64,000 bases of DNA from an uncultured Campylobacter sp. (lineage in GTDB: Bacteria; Campylobacterota; Campylobacteria; Campylobacterales; Campylobacteraceae): the NCBI RefSeq assembly GCF_905372745.1, contig NZ_CAJPQR010000005.1:22498-86497 (forward strand). The letters are read 5' to 3'. The notes beneath the pieces are model-generated. The model saw only the letters and a list, made by a program, of their open reading frames with translations. It had not been told where the DNA came from and did not search any database. Positions 49,262-58,798 of the stretch are shown piece after piece. The position numbers and the translations under genes were made by a program. Each line of letters starts with the position of its first letter. Position 1 is the first letter of the stretch.

Positions 49262-50467
49262 TTACTCCTCGGAAATCTTTGAAGTCCTATAAAGCAGCAC
49301 AAACGCCGCCGCTCCGATAAGCGCAAAGCTCGCCACCATAGGCGTTAGCGTGCCCCGAAACATCTGTCCGATCGCGACGCCGATAGGAAGCGAGATAAGG
49401 GTCGAAGCCGAGCCGATCAGCGCAGCCGCCATGCCCGCGATCTTGCCCATCGGCTCCATCGCCATCGCGTTTAGGTTACCAAAAAGTATGCTCACGCAAA
49501 AAAAGCTACTCATGCAAAACGCCATAAAAGCCCACAGCGGCGGCACTCCGTCATACGCGACGACGACGGGCAAAAATGCGACCGCGATGACGCAAAACGT
49601 CCCCATAGCGCGCATGCTGAGGTAGCGCATGCCGTAGACCATCACGAGCTTTGCGTTTATCATCGACGCGGCGCCTAGAGCTAGGGCGTTTATAGCAAAA
49701 TAGATAGGAAACTCGTCGCCTAGCTTGTAACTAACCTCGAAAATCTGCTGAGCGGTGCTGATATAGCTCAAAAACATCCCGAAAATCAGCCCCAAAACGA
49801 TCGTGTAGCCTGCGGTTCGCCTGTTTTTCACGACCTGCGCGGCTTCGGTTTTTATCAAATTTAGGCTAAATTTATTGCGATTTTGCGCCGGCAGAGTCTC
49901 GCTCTGGCGCGCCCCAAACCACGCTAGACACGCAAACCCCATAAAAGTAAGCATCAAAAATATGCTGCGCCAACTATAAATTTTAAAAATAAAGCCGCCG
50001 ATGATGGGAGCTAGTGCGGGCACGATAATAAAAACGGCCGCGATAAAGCTCATCACGCGAGCCATCGCGCGTCCTTCGTAAAGATCGCGGATAAGCGCCA
50101 TCGCGATGATCCTAGGGCCCGCAGCGCCTAACCCCTGGAAAAATCTGCTCGCTAAAAGCGCGGTAAAATCGCTCGTAACGACCGAGATAAAGGAGCTTGC
50201 CGTAAATATCGCAAGCGCTAGCAGTACGGCGTTTCGTCGCCCGATAAAGTCGCTAAGCGGCCCGTAAAATATCTGCCCGACGGCAAAGCCCGCAAACATC
50301 GAGGATATGACTAGCTGGGTTTGATTTATCTGCGTCACGCCAAGGTCTAGGCCGATTTGCATGAGTGCCGGCAACATCGCGTCGGTGCTCATGGCTCCAA
50401 GCGAGGTTAAAAGCGCCATGAGAGCGATAAATTCTACGAAAGGCAAGGTTTTGGGGATAAATTTCAT
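49262..50467 (-). CDS. Bcr/CflA-type multidrug efflux transporter (MFS)
   Basis: A 401-residue protein with twelve hydrophobic helices. The MFS loop motif is GQIFYGPLSDFIGRRN (~64-79). STDAMLPALMQIGLDLGV near the N-terminus and RFFQGLGAAGPRIIAMALIRD near 108 are typical of the Bcr/CflA group, which exports drugs such as bicyclomycin, sulfonamides or chloramphenicol by proton antiport. Substrate not predictable. Confidence 0.88.
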   Translation of the reverse strand: MKFIPKTLPFVEFIALMALLTSLGAMSTDAMLPALMQIGLDLGVTQINQTQLVISSMFAGFAVGQIFYGPLSDFIGRRNAVLLALAIFTASSFISVVTSDFTALLASRFFQGLGAAGPRIIAMALIRDLYEGRAMARVMSFIAAVFIIVPALAPIIGGFIFKIYSWRSIFLMLTFMGFACLAWFGARQSETLPAQNRNKFSLNLIKTEAAQVVKNRRTAGYTIVLGLIFGMFLSYISTAQQIFEVSYKLGDEFPIYFAINALALGAASMINAKLVMVYGMRYLSMRAMGTFCVIAVAFLPVVVAYDGVPPLWAFMAFCMSSFFCVSILFGNLNAMAMEPMGKIAGMAAALIGSASTLISLPIGVAIGQMFRGTLTPMVASFALIGAAAFVLLYRTSKISEE

Positions 50468-50981
50468 ATTATTTTCCGCGGTTTTAAATTTAAATGATTG
50501 TATAAAAAAACTGCTTAAATTTAAAAAACGGGGATTTTGTGATATTTATGTGATATTTCTCTTATTTGCTTAAATAAAACCGGGCAAAATACGAAAAGCA
50601 AATTTACCGAATGCTTTAAATTTAACTTTTCTAGTCGATTTATACCGCTAATAAGAGCAAATTTATCTGATTTAATATCGGCAAAATCGCATTTATATAA
50701 ATTTGCGAATTTCAGCCGAAAATATCAAAATCGCGGCATAATCCACGACCAGGCATTTGGTATACGATTGAAATTTGATTTCAAAATTTATGACTAGATG
50801 ATAAAATATTTCTAAAATTTTAGTTTACAAACGGTGTAATATTAATATTTTTTTAAAAAAAAAGTATTATAATTCCATCTCAGAAAGGCACAAGGTTAAG
50901 GCGTCTTTATCTGAGTGATAAAGGCTCGTAATAATAAACTCAAATTTCGGCGAAATTTTGAGTTTAAACAAAGGATACCAA
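50468..50981. other. Divergent promoter region of the exporter and mfrABE
   Basis: About 510 bp, very A/T-rich. A -10-like TATAAT (50868-50873) reads toward mfrA. The leader that follows holds CTCAGA...TCTGAG and CTCAAATTTCG...CGAAATTTTGAG hairpins, which may regulate or stabilise the mfr mRNA. Confidence 0.4.
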
Positions 50982-52868
50982 ATGAACGAAAATTTATCCA
51001 GAAGAAGGTTTTTGCAAGGAGCCTGTATCGGCGTCGGAGCTTTGACGCTTAGCGGCTGCGACGACAAAAAGCCTGATAAAAAAGCTTCTAAAAAAGAGGC
51101 TTTTAGCGGTAAGGCTAACGGGCTTCCTTCTTGCGATATTCTTATCATCGGCTCGGGCGGCGCCGGGCTGCGCGCAGCGGTTGCCGCTAGAAAAGCCGCC
51201 CCGGAGCTTAGCGTCATCGTAGCTACTAAAATGATGCCCTCAAGAAACGCCACCTGTATGGCCGAGGGCGGCATAAACGGCGTGACGAATTTTTCTGACG
51301 GCGACTCGTATAAGCTGCACGCCTACGACACGGTTAAAGGCGGCGCGTATCTAGTAGATCAGGACGCAGCGATCAAATTTTGCGAGCTAGCCGGCAAAGC
51401 GATAGCCGAGATGGACTATATCGGCACGCTATTTTCCAGAAATCCAAGCGGCGGCGTAGACGCTAAAAAAGGCGACGTACCGGGCGGCGTAGCGCAAAGG
51501 ATGATGGGCGGCGCCTCAAAACGCAGATGTAACTATTCGGCGGATAAAACCGGTCACATAGTTATGCATGCTTGCTTTGACGAGGCGGTTAGCAACGACG
51601 TTAAATTTCTAATGGACTACGAGCTGCTAGATATCGGCGTAGAGGACGGTAAATGCGAGGGCGTCGTACTACGCAATCTCCAGACCGGAGATATAACTCC
51701 CGTACTTTGTAAGGCTCTCGTGGTGGCGACGGGCGGATACACGAGGATATTTTACAACAGAACCTCGGTGCCATATATCGCCACGGGCGACGGCGTAGCG
51801 GCTGCGGTGCGAGCGGGACTTGGGTTTGAAGACCCCGAGATGATACAGTTTCATCCGACCGGCGTGGCAAACGGCGGCACCCTCATCACGGAGGCGGCTC
51901 GCGGCGAGGGTGGATATCTGCTAAACAACAAGGGCGAGAGATTTATGAAAAACTACCACGAGAAGATGGAGCTAGCTCCTCGCGACGTAGTGGCTCGCGC
52001 CATCGAGACCGAGATCCGCGAGGGACGCGGCTACGGCGAGGGACTAGGCTCATACGTACTCATCGACGTTAGGCATCTGGGTAAAGAAACCATAATGAAA
52101 AAACTGCCTAAAATCAGACACACCGCGCTACTTTTTGAAAATTTAGACCTAGTAGAGCAGCCGGTGCCGATCAGGCCTACCGCGCACTACTCGATGGGCG
52201 GCATAGAGGTGGATAAATTTGACGATATGAGCACGAAGATGCCAGGTCTTTACGTGGGCGGCGAGGCATCGTGCGTCTCTATCCACGGAGCTAATCGTCT
52301 CGGAGGAAATTCGCTCTCGGATGCGGTAGTAACGGGTCAGCTAGCCGGCAAAGGAGCTAGCGCGTATGCCAAAACGGCTAGCTTTGGTAGCGGCAAAAAC
52401 ACCGAAGAGCTAGCTAAAAAATGGCGCGAGAAATTTAAAAAAGTCGCAAACGGCAAAGGCGAAGCAAACGAAATGTATCTCCTGCGCGAGGAGCTAGGCA
52501 AACAAAACTGGGATAATATGGGTATCTTTAGAACCCAGGACAAGCTAGACGCCCTAGAAAAGGCGCTAGAGGATATACAAGCTCGCTACGATAAGCTAAG
52601 CGTACCAAACGCAAATCCGGTTATGAATACCGCCTTTACCGACTACGTGGAGCTGGGAAATTTGATCCTGCTATCTCGCTGCGCCTGTTTGGCCGCGCGC
52701 AAAAGGCTGGAGAGCAGAGGCGCTCACACCAGGGAGGACTACCCTAAACGAGACGACGTAAATTTCTTAAAACATAGCATCGTGACGCTAAACGACGGCA
52801 AGCTAGAGCTTGGCTATAAAAACGTCGTAGTCACGGAATTCTCGCTTGACGGAAGGAAACCGCAATGA
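50982..52868 (+). CDS. mfrA: 8-Methylmenaquinol:fumarate reductase flavoprotein
   Basis: MfrA reduces fumarate (and related dicarboxylates) in the periplasm with electrons from methylmenaquinol. The 628-residue protein has a twin-arginine signal SRRRFLQGACIGVGALTLSG followed by Cys. After that come the FAD-binding IIGSGGAGLRAAVAARKA, MIQFHPTGVA, AARGEGGYLL, RPTAHYSMGG and GANRLGGNSLSD. These match the fumarate reductase/SdhA family; the Tat signal separates MfrA from cytoplasmic FrdA. The upstream frame can be read from 50958, but the ATG at 50982 gives the proper signal. First of three genes. Confidence 0.93.
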   Translation: MNENLSRRRFLQGACIGVGALTLSGCDDKKPDKKASKKEAFSGKANGLPSCDILIIGSGGAGLRAAVAARKAAPELSVIVATKMMPSRNATCMAEGGINGVTNFSDGDSYKLHAYDTVKGGAYLVDQDAAIKFCELAGKAIAEMDYIGTLFSRNPSGGVDAKKGDVPGGVAQRMMGGASKRRCNYSADKTGHIVMHACFDEAVSNDVKFLMDYELLDIGVEDGKCEGVVLRNLQTGDITPVLCKALVVATGGYTRIFYNRTSVPYIATGDGVAAAVRAGLGFEDPEMIQFHPTGVANGGTLITEAARGEGGYLLNNKGERFMKNYHEKMELAPRDVVARAIETEIREGRGYGEGLGSYVLIDVRHLGKETIMKKLPKIRHTALLFENLDLVEQPVPIRPTAHYSMGGIEVDKFDDMSTKMPGLYVGGEASCVSIHGANRLGGNSLSDAVVTGQLAGKGASAYAKTASFGSGKNTEELAKKWREKFKKVANGKGEANEMYLLREELGKQNWDNMGIFRTQDKLDALEKALEDIQARYDKLSVPNANPVMNTAFTDYVELGNLILLSRCACLAARKRLESRGAHTREDYPKRDDVNFLKHSIVTLNDGKLELGYKNVVVTEFSLDGRKPQ

Positions 52869-53827
52869 AAATAATCATAGACAGATACGACGGTACGCAA
52901 CACTACAAACAAGCCTACGTCGTGGATAAAAAAGATATAGAGGGCAAGACTTTGCTATCGCTTTTGCTATTTATCAAGCAAAATTTGGACGCGACGCTAA
53001 ATTTTACCGCATCTTGCCGATCGGCTATCTGCGGAGCTTGCGGCGTGAGGGTAAACGGTCACTCTGTGCTAGCTTGCGACGAAAAGATGGAAGAGCTGCT
53101 AGCGACATACGACAATCCAGAGGTTATAACCGTCTCCCCGCTAGCAAATTTTAGAGTGATCTCCGATCTGGTCGTAGACTGGGAGCCTTCTATCGAAAAT
53201 TTAAGAAAGATCCGCCCGACCTTTATCCCTAAGGATGAGTTTTCTGCCGAAAAAGGCTGTAAACAAACGCAGGCTGAGTACGACAAAATCCAAAAGCAAT
53301 GGGACTGCATCCTATGCGGATGCTGTGCGTCGGAGTGTAGCAAACTAACTGCCGATAGCAGCGACTATATGGAGCCTTTTGTTTTCACTCACGCGCACAG
53401 AGCGACGTTTGACTCTAGGGGTAAAGACCCGATGCTGCACGCCAAGGCCGCGGTTTTAGGCGGTCTGTGGAACTGCGTGCACTGCCAAGAGTGCGCCGAC
53501 CGCTGTCCTAAAGGTATCAGCGCAGCCGACGATATAGCCGCGCTTAGAGTCTTTACGCAAAAACAAGGCATAAATACCGGCGAAGGCCCGGATCACGCTA
53601 ACGCCTTCCTTACCGACCTGGTCGAGGGCTCGGGCAGGCTAAATGAAATTTTACTCGCCCTTAGAAGCGAAGGCGCCATGGCCGTAAGTAAAACGGATAT
53701 AGCGCTAAAACTAATGGGTGCGGGCAAGATGAATCCTTTGCATATATTCGGCGAAGAGGACATCGAGGGTCATAAAGAGTTGGTAGAAATGATAAAAGCC
53801 GCGCGCGCCGCCGCGGATAAGGAGTAA
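52865..53827 (+). CDS. mfrB: 8-Methylmenaquinol:fumarate reductase iron-sulfur subunit
   Basis: MfrB passes electrons between quinol and flavin. The 320-residue protein has a [2Fe-2S] site CRSAICGACGVRVNG (~58-72) and two cubane-type sites: CILCGCCASEC (~150-160) and CVHCQECADRCPKG (~205-218). It is longer than usual FrdB (about 240). Its start overlaps the mfrA stop by four bases. Confidence 0.93.
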   Translation: MKIIIDRYDGTQHYKQAYVVDKKDIEGKTLLSLLLFIKQNLDATLNFTASCRSAICGACGVRVNGHSVLACDEKMEELLATYDNPEVITVSPLANFRVISDLVVDWEPSIENLRKIRPTFIPKDEFSAEKGCKQTQAEYDKIQKQWDCILCGCCASECSKLTADSSDYMEPFVFTHAHRATFDSRGKDPMLHAKAAVLGGLWNCVHCQECADRCPKGISAADDIAALRVFTQKQGINTGEGPDHANAFLTDLVEGSGRLNEILLALRSEGAMAVSKTDIALKLMGAGKMNPLHIFGEEDIEGHKELVEMIKAARAAADKE

Positions 53828-53830
53828 AAG

Positions 53831-54700
53831 ATGAGCGCACAAAACGAATTTGCTTTTTTCCCGGGATGCGTCCTAAGTCAAGCGGCAAAAGAGTCTAAAA
53901 TCTCGCTGGAAGCCATCGCGCCGATACTGGGCATCAAACTACACGAGATCAAAGGCTGGAGCTGCTGCGGCGCCACGCAAGCTCAAGACGTCGATCCTAT
54001 CGCTACGCTGGTAGCTAACGCTAGAAATTTGGCTCTGGCTGAAGGCATGAATATGCCCGTGCTAACTACGTGCAGCACTTGCTTCCTTACGCTAACGAGA
54101 GCCAAAACGGCGCTTGACCGCGGTCAAAAAGATAGGATAAATACCTTCCTAGCTAAGGGCAATATGCAGTATCAAGGCACCACGGAGGTAACCAGCCTGC
54201 TTTGGGTGCTTTATCAAAACGTAGAAACGCTAAGGGCTAAAGTCGTTAAGCCGCTTTCAAATTTAAAGGTCGCGCTATTTTACGGTTGTCATAGCCTGCG
54301 TCCCGAAAAAGCCACCCAAAACCGCGAAAGCTCGGTAAATCCAAAAAGCTTTGAAACCGTCGTAGAGGCTCTAGGCGCGAAAATAGTACCTTTTGAAAAA
54401 AGACTTGACTGCTGCGGATTTCACGCGAGCTATCCGGCCGTAAAATCGGTGCAAAAAATGTCTAGCCAAATAGTAAATAATGCCGACGAAAACGGAGCGG
54501 ACTGTATCGTTACGCCGTGTCCGCTCTGCCAGATGCAGCTTGATATCTATCAGGAGCGCTACCAAGACGTGCAAAACTCAGACGCCAGAGTGCCTATCAT
54601 CCATCTCTCGCAGCTAGTGGGCCTTGCGCTAGGACTTAGCAAAGAACAGCTTGGCTTTGAGCACAACATCGTAAACACTAATAGCGTCAAAGTAGGCTAA
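53831..54700 (+). CDS. mfrE: 8-Methylmenaquinol:fumarate reductase CCG-domain subunit
   Basis: MfrE replaces the heme membrane anchor of classical Frd: a heterodisulfide-reductase-B-like protein with two CCG domains. The 289-residue protein shows WSCCGATQAQD (~42-52) and DCCGFHASYPAVK (~193-205), each accompanied by further Cys (CSTCFLTL, CPLCQMQL), which bind unusual Fe-S clusters. No membrane helix, so peripheral attachment is expected. Third gene, three bases after mfrB, ahead of a terminator. Confidence 0.92.
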   Translation: MSAQNEFAFFPGCVLSQAAKESKISLEAIAPILGIKLHEIKGWSCCGATQAQDVDPIATLVANARNLALAEGMNMPVLTTCSTCFLTLTRAKTALDRGQKDRINTFLAKGNMQYQGTTEVTSLLWVLYQNVETLRAKVVKPLSNLKVALFYGCHSLRPEKATQNRESSVNPKSFETVVEALGAKIVPFEKRLDCCGFHASYPAVKSVQKMSSQIVNNADENGADCIVTPCPLCQMQLDIYQERYQDVQNSDARVPIIHLSQLVGLALGLSKEQLGFEHNIVNTNSVKVG

Positions 54701-54715
54701 ATTTGATGATTTTCG

Positions 54716-54758
54716 CGGACGAAGCGGGCTATCTTTAGCCTGCGTTTCGTCCGTTTTT
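54716..54758 (+). terminator. Intrinsic terminator of mfrABE
   Basis: CGGACGAA-GC-GGCTA...TAGCC-TGCG-TTTCGTCCG followed by five T, a long stable stem. Confidence 0.85.
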
Positions 54759-54987
54759 ATGTGCTTTTGAGTAAGCGGTGACGAGAGATGTGTAAATTTA
54801 AGACGTATCTACCAGCGTAGCTAACTGGGGTTTGGATAAAATAACAATGAAGAAACTAACAGTAAAATTTAGAATATTTTGTCATAGTTTCTATTGGAAT
54901 GTGAGAAATTGCGGTATATATTAAAAGCGTATTATTCCTTTAGTAACCGTAAGCGCCTCAAACAATCTTAGTTTAAGTTTATTTGGT

Positions 54988-54993
54988 TATAAT
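54988..54993 (+). promoter_or_regulatory. -10 box of tRNA-Glu
   Basis: TATAAT 27 bp before the mature tRNA, in the same arrangement as for tRNA-Ser. Confidence 0.55.
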
Positions 54994-55020
54994 CCTAACT
55001 TACATTTTGTATCATTTGTC

Positions 55021-55095
55021 GGCCCATTCGTCTAGCGGTTAGGACACCAGCCTCTCACGTTGGTAACACGAGTTCGAGTCTCGTATGGGTCACCA
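55021..55095 (+). tRNA. tRNA-Glu(CTC)
   Basis: A 75-nt tRNA with encoded CCA; acceptor GGCCCAT pairs with ATGGGTC. The body matches bacterial tRNA-Glu (CGTCTAGCGGTTAGGACA; GTAACACGAGTTCGAGTCTCG). The anticodon loop reads CTCTCAC, giving CTC instead of the usual TTC. It serves as the integration site of the element to its right. Confidence 0.9.
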
Positions 55096-55104
55096 TCTAT
55101 CTAT
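55081..55104 (+). repeat. Candidate attL of the integrative element
   Basis: The tRNA 3' end and following bases (TCGTATGGGTCACCATCTATCTAT) recur at 62141-62164 with 21 of 24 matches. This brackets all the integrase and mobilisation genes. Confidence 0.5.
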
Positions 55105-55362
55105 AATCTACCTATTATATATAGCGCGATAAATCCTTATGAATTTTAAATTTTTTTGTTGAGCGTCGAATTTTAGGGAAGAAATTCCTTATGTAATTTT
55201 ACTTAAATCTAGCTTAGAAATAAGCCTGAGCTCAACAGCCGCCGAATTATAGCATATTTGTCAATGAAATGGGCTACGATTTCTGGCGAGCTAAAACCCT
55301 TCCATAGCACGTTCGATTTTGATACGATATCCGAAAATTTTAAAATTTTCAAAGGAGATTGT

Positions 55363-56515
55363 ATGAAAAAATTTGACGTGGAAAAGCTCACGAGCGATGG
55401 AAAAATTGAAAAGGTTTACGGAGTTTCTACCATAAACGGCTTTTGCGTCAAGGTCTACAGGTCAGGGCGGAAAAAATTCTATTACCGCAGAAGAGTAGGA
55501 AACGGTAGGAGCAAGTATATTCTTGTGGGTGAGTATCCTATATATAATATAGACTCTGCGCGGGAAAAATTATTAGAGCTTAAGCAAAGCTATGAGTTTG
55601 GCGTCTTTATCTCAAAAGATGAAGATGCCACATTTGTCGATATTATGAGAAAAGCTCTCATAGACTACTATTCAAATTCTAAAGCATCAACTCAACGCAC
55701 TTGTAACATTAGAACAAACCATCTTGTGAACCATTTTAAAAACACCAAAATACTTGACGTCACGCCGCAGCAAATAAAGGATATATATAATGAAATAGAA
55801 AGCTCGGGGCTTTTGGCTACGCTCAAACGCATAAATCAAATTATGTGCATAACCTACAAATATGCCGAGAAGCACGGATATATCAGCAAAGATATGAATC
55901 CGCTCCCCGGGGTGAACTACAAAGACATATGAAAATTCTAAGGCGGCACATCATCCAAAATTAACAAGCATTGAAGATATAGCAAATTTTCTCGAAAATT
56001 TGTGCAGTGCGAAGGACGATAAGCTTCATTATACGCTAGCTACGCTTTTTACAATGCTTACGGGTATGCGGTCGGACTCCGTAGTCGGCTTAAAGTGGAG
56101 CTATTTCAACGAGGACTTTTCAAAGATGACATATCCGAAGGAAAAGCTCAAAGGCGAGAAGGCGAGCGAGGCAAATCGCGAAGACTTAGTTCCGCCGATT
56201 TGCCCTATTTTGCAAAACATACTCCAAAAATATAAAAAGACCATAAATCCTTTTGCGACGTATAGACGTGATTCGGAGGATGTTTTTGTCGGAATACGCG
56301 GACGTATTAACAGAGACGGACTGCGAATGTTCGTAAAAGAGCTTAGTGACGACAAAATCACGCCGCACGGTCTCAGGGGCACTTTGACGACTTGGTCAAA
56401 AAAGAGATTAGACCATATGGTGCCATTATTTTTTATCAAAATGTTTCTCCATCAAAAACCGAGCAAGGACGAAATCGAAGCTGCGTATACGGAAATTCAC
56501 TATACAGACAAATAG
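55363..56515 (+). pseudogene. Tyrosine recombinase/integrase, frameshifted
   Basis: The N-terminal frame (55363-55932) has a DUF4102-like arm-binding start (VKVYRSGRKKFYYRRRVGNG) and SAM-like core-binding domain (LVNHFKNTKILDVTPQQIKD). The catalytic frame (to 56515) has the first Arg in TMLTGMRSDSVVGLKW, the His-x-x-Arg in TPHGLRGTLTTW and the likely Tyr in EAAYTEIHYTDK. A one-base excess at about 55925-55931 separates them: KDI should continue ENSKAAHHPKLTSIED. Expected residues after 56515 also look broken by a stop and a frame change. AAAGGAGA precedes the ATG. Its location next to tRNA-Glu is typical for an integrase. Confidence 0.85.
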
Positions 56516-56722
56516 GTTCAGGAGCAGCTTTTGAAGCTCGGAGTATGGTACTCCATTTCTTAGAAGCCAATTTGACTATGTTACGCCAATTTTGGCAAAG
56601 CTCTATTAAATACTAGGTAGAGGGTTTAAAATTTAAGGTTGCTCGAAAAAGAGCCAGAAATAAAAAAAGAGCGAGCAGTAACTCAACTCCCTTCAAAAAT
56701 TGACCTGAGAAAGGAGGTCATT

Positions 56723-57802
56723 ATGAATTCAAAAATTGATGAAATCATAGCGCAAAATTGCTTAAAAATCGATTACGAAAACGGTAAAAATACCGCTCCT
56801 ATAAGGCTTCTTGACGCTAAGTCTTCGCCAAAACCTTTGGAACGAGCACGAAAATATAAACTAATGGACATAGACACAGAAAATTGGTTGATTCCTTACG
56901 TTCTTAGTAAACAAAGTATCATAGTATTATACGCTCCGGCTGATTCCAGAAAGACCTTTGCGGCGTGGGGACTAGCGAAATTTTCTTACTTAACCCAAAA
57001 AGTTTCCGAAGTTTTCTATTTTGACGGGGATAACGGTATACCGGTTCTCTTTGGGCGCGGAGTTGAAGAACTCACGAAATATTCTAAATTTAACTATATC
57101 TCTTTAAATAATCCTCGCATTCACCGAGATTTTGAAGAGGTTGATAATTTCAAACTTTTAAAAGATATAGCAACAAATTCCGATGAAGATTTATCGAGTA
57201 TGTTATTCATCTTCGATAGCTTAAAGGACTTTGTCGTTGAGCTAGATATGGAAAACGGTCGGGATATGAAGAAATTTTTCCGCGAATATATTATGAATTT
57301 AAGGCTTCGAGGGGCCACAGTCATAATATTGCATCATAGCAACAAAGTGGTTAAAAATCCCGACGATACAGTAAATACAAATCAGCTAACTTTTGCGGGA
57401 AGCCAGCAGATTCTCAATTCCATCGAAACTGCATATATGGTAGTTCCTAGCAACTGCGATACGGCGCAACAGGACTGCTATCTAAGGTATGAATTCATTG
57501 GTGAAAAACGACGTATCGGCGGAAACCGTTTTGAACTGACGGTGCACACTTTGCCTGGTGAAGGACATCGGAATTTAGATATAGAGCTTAATGTGCCAGA
57601 AATTACGTCTTATGTCCGAAACAAAAAAGAGCTTGGGATGATTGAGAAAATTATAAAGGTTTTAGCTGAAGGCGATTTAGAACTTAATTCCGTCTACAAA
57701 AAACTAAAAAGAAATAGGCGAGACAAATTCGTTGAGAAAATTTTAAAGGATTATGAGCTAATTTTTTGGCGGGCGTATTTCTTTGCTAGAAAAAATACTT
57801 AA
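56723..57802 (+). CDS. RepA-like ATPase/helicase of the element
   Basis: A 359-residue RecA-fold protein of the AAA_25/RepA kind found in mobile elements. WLIPYVLSKQSIIVLYAPAD leads into an odd Walker A, APADSRKTF instead of GxxGxGKT/S. Walker B is LFIFDSLKDF, followed by VIILHHSNKV with the sensor His. The conserved Lys is kept but two glycines are lost, so ATP binding may be altered. AAGGAGG lies eight bases before the ATG at 56723; a longer reading from 56639 lacks one. Probably for replication or excision of the element. Confidence 0.7.
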   Translation: MNSKIDEIIAQNCLKIDYENGKNTAPIRLLDAKSSPKPLERARKYKLMDIDTENWLIPYVLSKQSIIVLYAPADSRKTFAAWGLAKFSYLTQKVSEVFYFDGDNGIPVLFGRGVEELTKYSKFNYISLNNPRIHRDFEEVDNFKLLKDIATNSDEDLSSMLFIFDSLKDFVVELDMENGRDMKKFFREYIMNLRLRGATVIILHHSNKVVKNPDDTVNTNQLTFAGSQQILNSIETAYMVVPSNCDTAQQDCYLRYEFIGEKRRIGGNRFELTVHTLPGEGHRNLDIELNVPEITSYVRNKKELGMIEKIIKVLAEGDLELNSVYKKLKRNRRDKFVEKILKDYELIFWRAYFFARKNT

Positions 57803-57965
57803 AATTAATATATAATAAATGATATATGAGGTAAATAATGAAAATTCGGTCGACTTTGCGTAATTTTCAGCTTAGACTAATACTTTGTAAACATCGATGT
57901 AGTCGAGCTTTTTGGCACTTTAGTGTTGAAAACATAGTAAAATCCCGTGTATTTGGGAGAATTTT
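57803..57965. other. Spacer upstream of the mobilisation genes
   Basis: About 160 bp. It may contain the promoter of the mob genes or oriT; a CATCGATGTAGTCGAG-like sequence lies near 57893, but I cannot assign a nick site. Confidence 0.25.
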
Positions 57966-58469
57966 ATGCCGCAGATAGATTAATCAAAAATAGCAGATAT
58001 TCTAAACAGTCTACTAACATACAGCATAAATCGAGGCGAAAACTTAATCCAAGATTTTGAAAAATCAGTCAACAATTTTAATAAAAATGTGGATAGCTTG
58101 ACAAATACGCTCAGCGCTTGCACATCCGAGATTCAAGAGCTCGCCAAAATCTTAGCAAATGCCCCAAAAATCTCAAAGACTCTCAAACTATCGAGTTTAG
58201 CGGCAAGTTTTGTTGCGGGAGCTGCATTCGCAGCCTTGATATACGCATATCCATTAAGCTCTATCACGTATAAATTTATACAAGCGGAAGTAGATGTCAA
58301 AGAATTTTCGACTAAGTATACCGAGCTCGAAAACTATACGCTAGTCTTGAAAAATCAAAACGAAGCCTATAAGAGAACTTTGGACAAGACGCTAACCAAA
58401 AACGGTGTAGAAAAATTTAGAGAAATTTATATGGAAGAGCTAGAGAAAATTAAGGAGGAATCAAAATGA
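57966..58469 (+). pseudogene. Mobilisation-associated coiled-coil membrane protein with early stop codon
   Basis: From the ATG at 57966 (GGGAGAATTTT upstream) the frame reads MPQID, then TAA at 57981-57983, then continues open for about 160 codons: SKIADILNSLLTYSINRG, a coiled coil, one membrane segment (SLAASFVAGAAFAALIYAYP), another coiled coil. TAA for CAA is a single change. A shorter product could start at the GTG 58089. Position before mobC and relaxase resembles the small accessory mob proteins of plasmids. Four-base overlap with the next gene. Confidence 0.55.
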
Positions 58470-58798
58470 AATCCAAAATAACGCCCATACGGTTTAAGCT
58501 CGCCGACTATTTTGAGCTTGAAGAAAAAGCCCAAAAAATGGGGCTCACTGTCTCGGATTATATCCGTCAAGCCGCTTTGAATAGCAAAATAGTCGAGAAA
58601 AAATTTCTCTCGCTCGGCGATGCTGGACGATTGAGCAAGAGTCTTGGAAATTTTAACCAAGCAATTTTGCTCGCGCACGTGGCAGCAAAGCGTAACGACG
58701 ACTCAAAATTCATCGAACAAATGAATATACTTATTGAGAAATGCGAAGATATAAAGTCTGAGCTACTAAAATTTGTAAAGGAATTTATGGAAAAATGA
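58466..58798 (+). CDS. mobC: MobC-like relaxosome accessory protein
   Basis: A 110-residue protein with a ribbon-helix-helix start (ITPIRFKLADYFELEEKAQK, MGLTVSDYIRQAAL) followed by a helical hairpin (SKSLGNFNQAILLAHVAAK). This is the MobC pattern: it binds oriT and helps the relaxase melt it. It overlaps the genes on both sides by four bases (ATGA), so the mob genes are translated as a unit. Confidence 0.75.
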   Translation: MKSKITPIRFKLADYFELEEKAQKMGLTVSDYIRQAALNSKIVEKKFLSLGDAGRLSKSLGNFNQAILLAHVAAKRNDDSKFIEQMNILIEKCEDIKSELLKFVKEFMEK

